64,000 nucleotides of DNA from Rhodoferax lithotrophicus (GCF_019973615.1 NZ_AP024238.1:1116001-1180000); one strand, 5' to 3'; shown: positions 35,698 to 45,116, counted from the stretch's first letter. Notes: generated by a model from the sequence alone, not told the origin. A program made the numbers and translations.

Positions 35698-37695
35698 CTA
35701 GCCCCAGATGTCAGGTGGGAGCAGGTCTTTCTTACGGTAAATGGTGTTTCGCGAGACGCCTAGTGCCTTGGCGGTTGTCGACACATTGCCCTTGTGCAGC
35801 CGCAGTGTTTGGGCCATGGCTGCCAGGGTGACATCATGCAGATTGCCCGCATCGTTGTCCATCGCCACCATGGCTGGGTTGGCGATGGGGCTGTCGACTG
35901 GTTCGGCCATTGGCATCTGTGCTACTTCTTCCAGAAAATCATCCGGCAAGTGCAGAGTGTCAATGCGGCCATCGCAACCGGCCATCACCACCGCCGTGCG
36001 TAGCAAATTGTGCAGTTGCCTGAAGTTGCCTGGCCAACTGTAGTTTTTAAACAGGCTCATGACTTCGGCGGTGAGGCCAATGGTCGGCTTTTTGCTGCAC
36101 AAGGTGCCGAGAATTCTCTGGGCCACTAGTTCAAAATCAGAACGCTCCCGCAAGGCTGGCAAACGCACCACCAGTCCGTTGAGCCGGTAGTACAAGTCTT
36201 CACGGAAAGCGCCTTGCGCAATCATGGCTTTGAGGTTCTTGTTGGTGGCGCAGATGATCGACACATCCACTTCAACTTCTTTGGAAGCGCCCAGCGGGCT
36301 GACCTTGCGGTCTTGCAATACCCTGAGCAATCGGGCCTGCAACTGCCTGGGCATGTCACCAATTTCATCCAGAAACAGGGTGCCACCATGGGCTTGCTGA
36401 ATTTTGCCAGTGGCCCCTTTTTTGCGGGCACCGGTAAACGCCCCTTCTTCATAGCCAAACAGCTCAGATTCAATCAGGGTCTCGGGAATAGATGCGCAGT
36501 TGACTGACACAAAGGGTTGACCCGCGCGTGCTGAATCCGAATGAATGGCCTGCGCCATCAGGTCTTTACCCGTGCCGGTTTCGCCCAAAATCATGATAGG
36601 AATGTCATGGTTCCTGACCATGCACAGCTTACGAATCACGGCAGAGATTTGTGGGTCACCGGTGTCCAGGTAGCGCAAACTGGACAACTGCAGCTTGCGT
36701 TTGGTGGCTGTGTCGGCCTGAGCTTTTGACGAGGCAGACGCTGGTGCGGAGCTCATGTCAAGCCCCTGTAGCCACTGCCCAACCGGTTTCATCTTGACCT
36801 GGCACCAGACCGACAGACCGCTGAACAAGTTCAGTTGGTGAGGTTGGGTCACTGTTCGTCCAAAAATCTCGTGCAGGCGTGAAATTGGAATACCAAAAAG
36901 CGAAGAAAACGTATGCGCGCGCAACGACTCAAGCGTCAGTCCAATCTGAAACTGCGCACTGCGGTTGGCTGATAAAAAGCGGCCATCTGGCGAAAACACC
37001 ACAATGCCCTCGACCAACGTGCCTAAAAATTCTGGCCGGGCGTGAAAACGGATGCAAAGCTCACCGCTGAAGGTTTCGGTGAACATGTGGTTTTCAATCA
37101 TCTGCCCCGACATACGCACCAGCGCCAGCGTGTGCAGATGTGAGCGCCTGTGGTCACTCGTGACATCCAGCGCGCCAATGACTTGCCCATGCGGGTCAAA
37201 AATAGGTGCGCAAGAACAGGTGAGCGACTGGTTGGCGTTCATGAAGTGCTGGCCGCCAGCAATCAGCAAGGGCCGTTTTTCATGCAATGCGGTGCCGATG
37301 GCGTTGGTGCCTTTGGATTTTTCTGACCACTCAACGCCTGGCATCAGTGCAACTTTGGAGGCGGTGTCCAGAAAATCCGGATCACCCAATGAATGGAGTA
37401 CCAAACCATTGGCCGCCGTCAACAGGACAACGCTGTGTGTATTGACAATTTGCGCGTACAAGGACTCCATCACCGGTGCGGCATGCTGGAACAAAAACCT
37501 GTTTTCATCCAGTGCCGCCAGCAGCGACGAGTGCCCATGGGTTGAATAATCGGCTTCGTCCCGGCTGCAAATACCGTAGTCGGTGGATCTGGCGTGCGAC
37601 TGCGCGATCAGGCGGCTGAAGTCTTCAGCTTCAGCACAAGCGCCAGTGGTATTGGGGTGGCGTTGGAGAATTGGTGTAGCGATGTTGACTTGCAT
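35698..37695 (-). CDS. Sigma-54-dependent activator (AcoR-like: GAF, PAS, AAA+, Fis HTH)
   Basis: 665 residues from the ATG at 37695; the longer frame up to 37974 crosses the promoter region and is rejected. Order: GAF-like sensor (about 70-200), PAS-like segment (about 225-300, GIVVFSPDGRFLSANRSA), AAA+ domain with Walker A GETGTGKD (371-378), the sigma-54 contact loop GAFTGA (418-423) and Walker B GGTLFLDEIGD (437-447). A C-terminal Fis-type helix-turn-helix (KGNVSTTAKALGVSRNTIYR) ends it. There is no receiver domain, so it should sense a small molecule directly, as AcoR does. It is the natural activator for the five sigma-54 promoters around it. Confidence 0.94.
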   Translation of the reverse strand: MQVNIATPILQRHPNTTGACAEAEDFSRLIAQSHARSTDYGICSRDEADYSTHGHSSLLAALDENRFLFQHAAPVMESLYAQIVNTHSVVLLTAANGLVLHSLGDPDFLDTASKVALMPGVEWSEKSKGTNAIGTALHEKRPLLIAGGQHFMNANQSLTCSCAPIFDPHGQVIGALDVTSDHRRSHLHTLALVRMSGQMIENHMFTETFSGELCIRFHARPEFLGTLVEGIVVFSPDGRFLSANRSAQFQIGLTLESLRAHTFSSLFGIPISRLHEIFGRTVTQPHQLNLFSGLSVWCQVKMKPVGQWLQGLDMSSAPASASSKAQADTATKRKLQLSSLRYLDTGDPQISAVIRKLCMVRNHDIPIMILGETGTGKDLMAQAIHSDSARAGQPFVSVNCASIPETLIESELFGYEEGAFTGARKKGATGKIQQAHGGTLFLDEIGDMPRQLQARLLRVLQDRKVSPLGASKEVEVDVSIICATNKNLKAMIAQGAFREDLYYRLNGLVVRLPALRERSDFELVAQRILGTLCSKKPTIGLTAEVMSLFKNYSWPGNFRQLHNLLRTAVVMAGCDGRIDTLHLPDDFLEEVAQMPMAEPVDSPIANPAMVAMDNDAGNLHDVTLAAMAQTLRLHKGNVSTTAKALGVSRNTIYRKKDLLPPDIWG

Positions 37696-37815
37696 GGTAT
37701 TTGCCAATATTGGGATATTGTGAAACGTGCAACTTCTTTTGCTATCGGCAAAAACCCTTGAAAAAAAGAAAGGCTTGGTACCTTGCTGCATACCAAGGGT
37801 GGCTTGTGGCGCTTT

Positions 37816-37855
37816 TGTGTCAAAAAAATGGAACACCCTGACCCAAATTGACACA
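37816..37855. promoter_or_regulatory. Inverted TGTGTCAA/TTGACACA pair, candidate activator site
   Basis: Exact inverted octamers at 37816 and 37848, 75 bases upstream of the sigma-54 promoter at 37930, in the intergenic region next to the activator gene. Spacing and sequence recall the pair at 32898. Confidence 0.5.
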
Positions 37856-37929
37856 CTTTGCCCTAGGGTTTGTGCAGCGTCATCTAGGCGTACCAGGCCG
37901 CGCAAGGGGGTATCACCGATGCAGAACTT

Positions 37930-37945
37930 TGGCGCATTTATTGCA
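37930..37945 (+). promoter_or_regulatory. Sigma-54 promoter of the pedF unit
   Basis: TGGCGCATTTATTGCA keeps GG-N10-GC and the TTGCA -12 element. It lies 48 bases before the pedF start. Confidence 0.83.
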
Positions 37946-37992
37946 TATTGACTGCGTAGGAGTATTTCGTTCACTTTTTTAGAAAGTTTTCT

Positions 37993-38487
37993 ATGCAGGT
38001 CAAACTCGCTCTGGCGGCCAAGCGCCTCGGTCTAATTTCAATTGCTGCGTTGAGCCTCGCTACTGGGTTGGTTTACGCACACGGTGATGTTGTGCCCCAA
38101 TCGGTCGACACTTCGTCGCTGCCACAGTTGGGCACCAAATGGCTTGATGCCAACCCTTATAGCAAGGGCGATGCCCATGCCGAGGCGTTGCGCATTGGCA
38201 CTTCCGCCTACAACCAAAACTGCGCCCGCTGCCACGGCTTGGAGGCCATCTCGGGTGGCATGTCACCTGATTTGCGAAAAATCGATGGCGATTGCATGGG
38301 CATGGCTGATGAGTCTGCAAAAATGGCCTGTTTCAAGGAAATAGATGATTATTTTCTGGCAACGGTCAGGCGTGGTCGGGTGCGAGATGGTCGTGTCTAC
38401 ATGCCTCACTTTGAGGGCATCCTGACACAGGAAGCCATTTGGTCGATTCGCACTTACATCGAAACCCGGCGTGAAAAAGTAGACTGA
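37993..38487 (+). CDS. pedF: Cytochrome c-550 PedF-type
   Basis: 164 residues with a leader (ISIAALSLATGLVYA). Haem motif CARCHG near 77, and a distal pair of Cys in DGDCMGMADESAKMACFKEIDDYF, typical of PedF, the cytochrome that takes electrons from quinoprotein ethanol dehydrogenase. Methionine in VYMPHFEG is the likely axial ligand. It is first in a unit with the solute-binding-like protein and has its own sigma-54 promoter. Confidence 0.9.
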   Translation: MQVKLALAAKRLGLISIAALSLATGLVYAHGDVVPQSVDTSSLPQLGTKWLDANPYSKGDAHAEALRIGTSAYNQNCARCHGLEAISGGMSPDLRKIDGDCMGMADESAKMACFKEIDDYFLATVRRGRVRDGRVYMPHFEGILTQEAIWSIRTYIETRREKVD

Positions 38488-38575
38488 TCAACGAATGTGG
38501 GACTGGAAGGATGACCCTCGAAAAAATGGCCGTTTGATCGCGTGTCATTTCATAACTATGAAGGAGACTATTCGC

Positions 38576-39472
38576 ATGACGACATCCAAGACAAACCCCG
38601 TTACAGAGGCCTCACCTAGCGGTATCAGCCGCCGGCAGAGTCTAGGTTTGCTGTTGGGCTTAGGTGTATCGCCCGTTTTTGCTGAAGGCGAACTCGATGA
38701 CCTGGCAAAAATCCAGGCCCGTGGCACGTTAAAAGTGGCTGTGTACAAAGACAACGCGCCTTTTTCCAGCGGCTCGGCCAATGACATGAATGGCCTGGAC
38801 ATTGCGCTGGCTGAAGGCTTGGCGCGCCAGCTCAAACTGAAACTGGCGTTGTTGCCGTTTGATGCGGGTGAGAACATGAACGACGACCTGCGCAACATGG
38901 TCTGGAAAGGCCATTACTTGGGTTATGGCCCGGCAGATGTCATGCTGAATGTGCCCGTTGACAAATACCTAATGCAGCAAAACCGCCAAGTTACTATTTT
39001 TTCGCCTTACATGCGGCAGATGCCGATATTGATCCACAGCGTCAGCAAGTTGTCGCAAGTCAATGGCCCTGAAGACTTGAAGGGCCACAGGTTGGCAGCT
39101 GAACGCGGTACTGGTGCTGCCAGCGCTTTGCTGGGACATCAAAGTGGTCTACTGAGTTCCCAAGTGACCTTGTTCAATTCAGGCATTGAAGCTGCCACGG
39201 CTGTGCTGCGTGGGCAGGTAGATGCTGCCTACGTGCTGCGCTCGCAAGCCGAAGCCGCCACGGCCCTGGACAAAGCCAAGCCAGAGGATTTTGTGATCAC
39301 CCAAATGCGCTTGACTGGCTTGCCTGACAATGGTTGGCCGCTGGGCATGGCGATCAAGTCAAGCTACAAAGATTTGGGCCAGGCCTTGGAAGTGGCCATG
39401 AAACAACTGCGTGACAACGGTGAACTGCTGGCCATGTTCAAGACGCGTGGCATGACGCTGACAGCGCCTTAA
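38576..39472 (+). CDS. Periplasmic solute-binding-like protein of quinoprotein clusters (XoxJ/PedB-like)
   Basis: 298 residues from the ATG at 38576, which has AAGGAGA eight bases upstream; two upstream in-frame ATGs lack this. A twin-arginine-like RRQSLGLLLGLG leader is followed by a family-3 solute-binding fold (LKVAVYKDNAPFSSG, GLDIALAEGLARQLKL, GPEDLKGHRLAAERGTGAAS). Such proteins sit with methanol/ethanol dehydrogenases; XoxJ is thought to help activate the enzyme rather than import a solute. Which applies here is open. Confidence 0.87.
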   Translation: MTTSKTNPVTEASPSGISRRQSLGLLLGLGVSPVFAEGELDDLAKIQARGTLKVAVYKDNAPFSSGSANDMNGLDIALAEGLARQLKLKLALLPFDAGENMNDDLRNMVWKGHYLGYGPADVMLNVPVDKYLMQQNRQVTIFSPYMRQMPILIHSVSKLSQVNGPEDLKGHRLAAERGTGAASALLGHQSGLLSSQVTLFNSGIEAATAVLRGQVDAAYVLRSQAEAATALDKAKPEDFVITQMRLTGLPDNGWPLGMAIKSSYKDLGQALEVAMKQLRDNGELLAMFKTRGMTLTAP

Positions 39473-39521
39473 GACCTTGGGGTAGGGCTGGGTTGCCGGT
39501 CGATACGCCTGAATCATTTGA

Positions 39522-39568
39522 AAAAATGGCCAGATGGCACAGTTAACCTGAGCTATTTGGCCATTTTT
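39522..39568 (+). terminator. Rho-independent terminator
   Basis: AAAAATGGCCA and TGGCCATTTTT are exact 11-base inverses over a 25-base loop, 50 bases after the solute-binding gene. The arm ends in a T-run. Confidence 0.72.
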
Positions 39569-39630
39569 GCTATATAAATAGTAGCTTATGGCGGTTATTT
39601 AATAAGGGCTACAGGCCTATTTCATATATA
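39569..39630 (+). repeat. Dispersed repeat copy
   Basis: gctatataaatagtagctta followed by tggcggttatttaataaggg and CTACAGGCCTATTTC is the forward form. It lies in the convergent gap before the porin. Confidence 0.65.
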
Positions 39631-39693
39631 TTTAGTCTGGTCAGCGCTGGCAATGTGCAAGCGTTGACCAGATCAAGCGACTCATACAAGCGG

Positions 39694-40731
39694 TCAGAAC
39701 GCGTGCTTGACACCAAAGTTCAACAGGCTGGCGTTTTTGCCGGCATCCGTGCCACCGGCGACGATGCTTGACACCAATGAGGCATTCGCGTCGGCATTCA
39801 CAAACGCCGCCTGCACATATAAGGTGGTACGTTTGGACAAGGCGTATTCGTCGCTCAGGATGAACGAGTTGGTGGTGCTTGAGGCCGTATTTTTGTCTTT
39901 GCCGGTGTAGTAGGCAAAGCCAATGGTGTTGTTGCTTGCTGTTTTCCAGTCAAGGCCCAGGCCAAGCACATCCACCTTGGTGGTTTCAACTAGGGCAGCG
40001 TTTTTGTTCTTGCCGTGCAGGAAATTGAGCTTGCCAGTGAATACGCCCATGGTGTAGCCCGCACCCATTGAGTACATGACGCACTGCTCCTCTGAGGTGG
40101 TGGGCAGGTTGGTGGCCTGGTAAGCAGCCGACAGGGACACCGGGCCGCTGTAGGTCAGGCCCAGGGAGACCACGGCGCCCTTGGTTTCGGACACGCTGTA
40201 AGCACCAGCGATGCTGACCGGGCCCAGCGTGTTGCTGTAGGAAATGGCGTTTTGAATGAACACGCCCACGTCGTTGTTACCGTTGTTGCCTATGGTCAAT
40301 GCACCTGAGTTGTACGCCCAAGGGTACAAGCCAGAGAAGTTTTCACGTAGGCCCCGCGGGTCGGTCGCGGCAAATGCCAGCACAGCGGGGCTGTACATGT
40401 TGCCCAGTGTCAAGGTGCCCATGCTGGGTGACGAGAAACCCACATTGGATTGGCGGCGAAAAAACGTAGCCGTACCGGCCCCGGTGTCCGCTGAAAAGTG
40501 TGATTCAAGGTTGAAGTTGGCCTTTAAACCGCCGCCGAGGTCTTCTGAGCCGCGGAAGCCCCAGATGCTGGGCGAAATGCCGCCGTTGTAGACCTGTGTT
40601 GAGCCGTTGCCCGCATTGCTTTGAACCAGCAAGCCAAGGTCAACATTCCCATAAACGGTGACGGTGCTTTGGGCCAACGCGGCACCAGAGACCAGCGCCA
40701 GGGTGGTGATGCCAATTAGTTTTTTCTTCAT
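39694..40731 (-). CDS. Outer-membrane porin (beta-proteobacterial, Porin_4 type)
   Basis: 345 residues from the ATG at 40731 (ribosome site GAGGA). The leader KKKLIGITTLALVSGAALA is followed by the classic start SSVTVYG-like STVTVYGNVDLGLL, GSEDLGGGLKANFNLE and the eyelet-type strand FFRRQSNVGFSSPSMGTLTLG. It ends in FGVKHAF with the terminal Phe needed for barrel assembly. A trimeric general diffusion pore for small solutes. The longer open frame upstream (to 40830) has no leader and is ignored. Confidence 0.96.
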   Translation of the reverse strand: MKKKLIGITTLALVSGAALAQSTVTVYGNVDLGLLVQSNAGNGSTQVYNGGISPSIWGFRGSEDLGGGLKANFNLESHFSADTGAGTATFFRRQSNVGFSSPSMGTLTLGNMYSPAVLAFAATDPRGLRENFSGLYPWAYNSGALTIGNNGNNDVGVFIQNAISYSNTLGPVSIAGAYSVSETKGAVVSLGLTYSGPVSLSAAYQATNLPTTSEEQCVMYSMGAGYTMGVFTGKLNFLHGKNKNAALVETTKVDVLGLGLDWKTASNNTIGFAYYTGKDKNTASSTTNSFILSDEYALSKRTTLYVQAAFVNADANASLVSSIVAGGTDAGKNASLLNFGVKHAF

Positions 40732-41308
40732 TGAATGTGTCCTCATCGTAGATTTGTTAAACGTCACGTTGTGTCGGTGACAAACCTTGATTGGCAAGAT
40801 GTGTGCCTGTTGCTTTTTGAGGCTCAGCATGCCAATTTAGCTTTGAGGGTTTGCCGGGCTCACCTGTGTGTTGCCGTGGGAGACGCTATGGAACGGTGCT
40901 TGCGACCGAGGTATGTTGTTTGAAATTGAGCGTTGTAGCCGGGTTGCGCCAGATTGGAACAAGCTGTCATAAAACTGAAATTTAGCGTTCCACGATGGCA
41001 AGATGTGACCGTGCTTGGGTTGTGTAACGAGGTGTTTTAGGCTTCAGCGTATCAGCCGCGGTTAGCCAGCAATTTTGAATCCGAAGCGGGTCTAATTCCC
41101 CCACCCCTTGGGGCGGGGGAATTTATTGTTGCAAATCCGGCAAAGTGGAATGCTAAGTGGTGAACAAGTGGAGAGGTCAAATGAATGGGCTTTTTCTGAT
41201 TCATGTAAATCAATTGGTAAGTTCCACACTCGGGGAGGGGAATGTTGAGCGGCGTTCCGCACTTGATGAGAGTTCGGGCACACTCGCTGGCTTAAACAGT
41301 TTTGTGAG
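40732..41308. other. 577-bp gap with one stem-loop, no gene recognised
   Basis: Between the divergent porin and CopD-like genes, and should hold their promoters. A strong hairpin at 41094-41123 (AATTCCCCC-A-CCCC / GGGG-C-GGGGGAATT, one mismatch, two-base loop) lacks a T-run. It may be a regulatory stem or remnant terminator. Short open frames here have no recognisable family. Confidence 0.5.
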
Positions 41309-41791
41309 ATGACGATGCTCTACGCCCTACTAAAAACCCTTCACCTCTTGTCTATCGTGGTCTGGATCGGTGGCATGGTGTTTGCCCATTTCTTTTTGCG
41401 CCCTGCTGTCGGGATGCTGGAGCCAGCTCTGCGGGTGCGCTTGATGCATGCTGTGTTGGGTCGATTTTTTAATGCTGTGCTGGTCGTGGCCTTGTTGACC
41501 CTGGTGACGGGCAGCTGGATGATTGTCAACACGGCGGCGCAGTTGGCGCAGTCCGAGGCGCGGTTTCGTATGCCGCTGGAGTGGATGATCATGGCCACGT
41601 TGGGGATGGTGATGATGCTGATCTTTGGCCATATTCGTTTTGTGTTGTACAAGCGCTTGGGCCGTGCACTGCAGGATGCAGCCTGGCCGAAGGGTGCGGC
41701 GGCATTGGCACAAATCAGATTGTGGGTGATGGTGAATTTGGTGTTGGGTGTTGTGATTGTGCTGGTCACTGTTCTGGGTGTATCACGCTGA
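41309..41791 (+). CDS. CopD-like four-helix membrane protein
   Basis: 160 residues with four hydrophobic helices. ALLKTLHLLSIVVWIGGMVFAHFFLRP carries the conserved His and Trp of the CopD family, and FGHIRFVLYKRL a second conserved part. The family includes copper-handling and haem-binding membrane proteins; nothing here proves copper. An alternative ATG lies at 41315. The MFS gene follows after 8 bases. Confidence 0.8.
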   Translation: MTMLYALLKTLHLLSIVVWIGGMVFAHFFLRPAVGMLEPALRVRLMHAVLGRFFNAVLVVALLTLVTGSWMIVNTAAQLAQSEARFRMPLEWMIMATLGMVMMLIFGHIRFVLYKRLGRALQDAAWPKGAAALAQIRLWVMVNLVLGVVIVLVTVLGVSR

Positions 41792-41799
41792 AGGCTGGA

Positions 41800-43023
41800 A
41801 TGAACCCGGATGCACATCACCTGTGGCGCGCGCCACGCTGGGCATTGGCCGTGTTGTTGGCTACCTTGGGCATGCTCGGCCCTTTTTCCATCGATACCTA
41901 CATTCCGGCTTTTGCTGGCATTGCCCATTCATTGAATGCCACACCGTTGCAGATGCAACAGACTTTGTCGGTGTATCTGTTTGGTTTTGCTTTCATGAGC
42001 CTGTTTCATGGGGCTTTGTCTGATAGTGTGGGACGACGCCCGGTGGTGCTGTGGGGGCTGGCTGCATTCACGCTGGCATCCATGGGCTGCGCACTGTCAC
42101 AAAGTATCGGGCAACTGGTGTTTTTCAGGGGAGTGCAGGGTTTGACCACTGGCGCAGGTATCGTAGTGTCGCGTGCGGTGGTGCGTGACATGTTTGCCCC
42201 TGCGCAGGCACAAAAGGTCATGAGCCAGATCACCATTTATTTTGGCGTGGCCCCCGCCGTGGCCCCGATGGTGGGCGGTGTGTTGTTTGCTCATTTGGGC
42301 TGGCACAGTGTGTTCTGGTTTTTGACGCTGGTGGGGGTGGTTTTGTTTACCGCCAACTTGAAACTATTGCCCGAGACGCTGCATGTGACGCATCGCCAGC
42401 CGCTGGAGGTGAACCATTTACTCCGGGGCTATTGGCAACTGGGCTTGGATCCCCGGTTTTTGCTTTTGGCGCTTGCCAGCGGGATACCGTTCAACGGCAT
42501 GTTTTTGTATGTGTTGTCAGCGCCCGCTTTTTTGGGTGAGCACTTGTCTCTTTTGCCCACGCAGTTTTTCTGGTTTTTTGTGCTCACCATCAGCGGCATC
42601 ATGGGTGGTGCCTGGGTGAGTGGTCGCATGGCTGGGCGACTGGCTCCCAAGCAGCAAATCAAATACGGTTTTTCCATCATGCTGGGCATTGGGGTGATCA
42701 ACTTGCTGGCTAACAGTTTGTTCAAGGCGCATGCTTCCTGGGCCATGTTTCCGGTTGCAATTTTTGCCTTTGGCTGGGCCATGATGGTGCCGGTTGTGAC
42801 GCTGTTGGTGTTGGACTTGCATCCAGAGCGGCGTGGCATGGCATCGAGTTTGCAGGCGTTTGTGGGGTCGAGTGCCAATGGGGTGGTGGCTGGTGTGATA
42901 GCGCCTTTAGTGATGCATTCCGCCGTAGCCTTGGCTAGCGCGTCGCTGGCGATGCTCTCCGTAGGTTTACTGGCCTGGTTGGGTTTGAGAATGCGTTGGC
43001 CAGACATTGGTCGAGGGGTGTGA
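41800..43023 (+). CDS. MFS drug transporter, Bcr/CflA family
   Basis: 407 residues with 12 predicted membrane spans. The first helix holds GPFSIDTYIPAF, a Bcr/CflA hallmark. The loop 2-3 motif is GALSDSVGRRPVVLWG, and FFRGVQGLTTGAGIVVSRAVVRDMF follows. It exports drugs or metabolites by proton antiport. The ATG at 41800 is used; the longer open frame upstream overlaps the CopD-like gene. Confidence 0.92.
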   Translation: MNPDAHHLWRAPRWALAVLLATLGMLGPFSIDTYIPAFAGIAHSLNATPLQMQQTLSVYLFGFAFMSLFHGALSDSVGRRPVVLWGLAAFTLASMGCALSQSIGQLVFFRGVQGLTTGAGIVVSRAVVRDMFAPAQAQKVMSQITIYFGVAPAVAPMVGGVLFAHLGWHSVFWFLTLVGVVLFTANLKLLPETLHVTHRQPLEVNHLLRGYWQLGLDPRFLLLALASGIPFNGMFLYVLSAPAFLGEHLSLLPTQFFWFFVLTISGIMGGAWVSGRMAGRLAPKQQIKYGFSIMLGIGVINLLANSLFKAHASWAMFPVAIFAFGWAMMVPVVTLLVLDLHPERRGMASSLQAFVGSSANGVVAGVIAPLVMHSAVALASASLAMLSVGLLAWLGLRMRWPDIGRGV

Positions 43024-43124
43024 TTGCCAAAAATGACAGCTTCTTGCGAATGAATTTGGTGGTGTGTTGGGCATGGGCTTGAAGTGCCGCTAACATCAAA
43101 CCACGTAAATTCTTGGAGATACGG

Positions 43125-44990
43125 ATGACAGAAGAGGCACATTCCTGGCGGTTTTTTCGTGCAGGTGGGTTTGATCAAGTCAGAATTGACACCGCGCAGG
43201 ACTTGCTGGCGCTGTCCCAACTGGATCAGAAACTTTGGGTGGCTTTGTCTTGCCCGGTAAAGGGTATTGAGTTTGATGCTCGCACGTTGCAGTTTATTGA
43301 CAGTGACAAAGATGGCCATGTTCGCGTGCCGGAATTGACGGCTGCGATCCAGTGGGTCAATGATCGGCTAACCAGTCCCGAGGTGTTGGTTCAACAACTG
43401 GACGGTGTGCCCATTGACCATATTCGCAGTGATGATGAGCCTGGCAAGTTGATCAAGGCAGCTGCTCTGGCATTGGCCGCAGAGTTGGGTAAAACCGAAG
43501 CAGATGTTTTGACCGTGGAAGAAACCAGTGTGGCCCAAGCCAGTCATGCTGCCCGCGCGCAAGCTGCGTGGGAAGTTGCCGGTGCGCAAACTTTGCTTTT
43601 GGGTGATGACACAGCCGCCGCGTATGCTTTGGTGACTGAACTGGATGGCAAAGTGCAGGATTTTTTTACCCGTTGCCAGCTGGCCGCTTTTGATGTCCGG
43701 GCAGGTGATGTTTTGAATCCATCTGAAGATGCCTTTAAAGCCTTGGCCTCATCGTCCCTGCAAGCGGATACACAAGCTATCAGTGCTTTGCCTTTGGCAC
43801 ATGTGTCCGCCGCCGGATGGTTGCCCCTGTCTGAGGGTATCAACCCGGCATGGCGTGCACGTTTGGCCAATTTGCGCAGCAGTGTGGTGTGTCCTTTGTT
43901 GGGTGACAAAGAGGCGCTCAATGCTGCCGATTGGCAGGCGATTCAAAGCAAACTTGCCCCTTATGTCACCTGGTTGGCGGCCAAGCCTGATCCGGCGGCA
44001 GAAGGTGATGGTGTGCGTGATCTGGAAAAACTCTCACGTTATGTGCGCGATGTACAGCTGCTGGCGAATAACTTTGCCTCATTCCGAGACTTCTATACCC
44101 GGCAAGGCAAGGCAAGCTTTCAGGTGGGTACGCTGTATCTGGATGGTCGCTCATGCGAGTTGTGTGTGGCGGTGAATGATGCCGCCAAACATGCCGCTTT
44201 GGCGGGCTTGTCGCGTATGTGCCTGGTGTATTGCGAATGTGTACGTGGGGCGGAAAAGCTCAGTATTGCCGCTGCTTTTACTGCCGGAGATTCCGATCAG
44301 CTGATGGTTGGGCGTAATGGAGTGTTTTATGACCGCCAGGGGCGTGATTGGGATGCCACGATCAGCAAAATCATTGACCATCCGATTAGCCTGCGCCAAG
44401 CATTTTGGTCACCTTATAAAAACCTGGTACGCATGGTTGGTTTGCAATTCCAAAAATTAGCCGCCAGCAAAGCCAAGGAAGCCGATGACAAACTGGTGAA
44501 TTCTGCATTGGATGTTTCTAAAAAAGGAGTGGCTGGTGTAACTGGCAAGACGGCAGCAGCACCGCCTCCCTTTGATGTGGGCAAATTCGCTGGTATTTTT
44601 GCAGCGATTGGCTTGGCTGTGGGGGCCGTTGGCACCATGGCCGCCTCTTTGGTTTCCGGTTTGTTTGCATTACTTTGGTGGCAAATTCCGCTGGCATTCT
44701 TGTGTTTGATGCTGCTTGTTTCTGGCCCTGCAGTATTGTTAGCTTGGTTTAAATTGCGCAGCCGCAATCTGGGCCCGATTCTGGATGCCAACGGCTGGGC
44801 GATCAATGCTCGCGCACGGATCAATATTCCGTTTGGCACATCATTGACACACTTGGCTCAACTTCCCGCCAATGCTGAACGATCCTTGGCAGACCCATAC
44901 GCCGAAAAACCCTTTCAGTGGCCATATGTGACGCTTGTGTTGGGTGCACTCGCTGCTGTTGTGGTGTGGTATGTACGCTTCAGGCCTTGA
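43125..44990 (+). CDS. Membrane protein with one EF-hand, unknown function
   Basis: 621 residues. A perfect EF-hand loop DSDKDGHVRVPE lies at 59-70 (Asp, Asp, Asp, Gly, Val, Glu at the calcium positions). A long soluble helical region follows, then two adjacent hydrophobic segments (about 495-550) and one at the C-terminus (VTLVLGALAAVVVWYV). No leader, so the EF-hand is probably cytoplasmic unless orientation is unusual. Ribosome site TTGGAGATACGG precedes the ATG. I do not recognise a named family, only that long conserved proteins of this look occur in beta-proteobacteria. It stands alone. Confidence 0.8.
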   Translation: MTEEAHSWRFFRAGGFDQVRIDTAQDLLALSQLDQKLWVALSCPVKGIEFDARTLQFIDSDKDGHVRVPELTAAIQWVNDRLTSPEVLVQQLDGVPIDHIRSDDEPGKLIKAAALALAAELGKTEADVLTVEETSVAQASHAARAQAAWEVAGAQTLLLGDDTAAAYALVTELDGKVQDFFTRCQLAAFDVRAGDVLNPSEDAFKALASSSLQADTQAISALPLAHVSAAGWLPLSEGINPAWRARLANLRSSVVCPLLGDKEALNAADWQAIQSKLAPYVTWLAAKPDPAAEGDGVRDLEKLSRYVRDVQLLANNFASFRDFYTRQGKASFQVGTLYLDGRSCELCVAVNDAAKHAALAGLSRMCLVYCECVRGAEKLSIAAAFTAGDSDQLMVGRNGVFYDRQGRDWDATISKIIDHPISLRQAFWSPYKNLVRMVGLQFQKLAASKAKEADDKLVNSALDVSKKGVAGVTGKTAAAPPPFDVGKFAGIFAAIGLAVGAVGTMAASLVSGLFALLWWQIPLAFLCLMLLVSGPAVLLAWFKLRSRNLGPILDANGWAINARARINIPFGTSLTHLAQLPANAERSLADPYAEKPFQWPYVTLVLGALAAVVVWYVRFRP

Positions 44991-45116
44991 AATTCTGGTT
45001 CATTGCAGTAAGCGTTGTTTCGTCAGGTTGCATTGACGGTTCATCAGAGCAGAGGGCATGTCATTTCAGTCTTGATCTGGCGTGTCTTCATGATGCCGCT
45101 TCTTTTTCTCACAGGC

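Noticed and set aside
41094..41123. Strong GC stem-loop as a terminator
   Set aside because: No T-run on either strand and no gene ending at it; kept only as an unexplained hairpin in the gap note.
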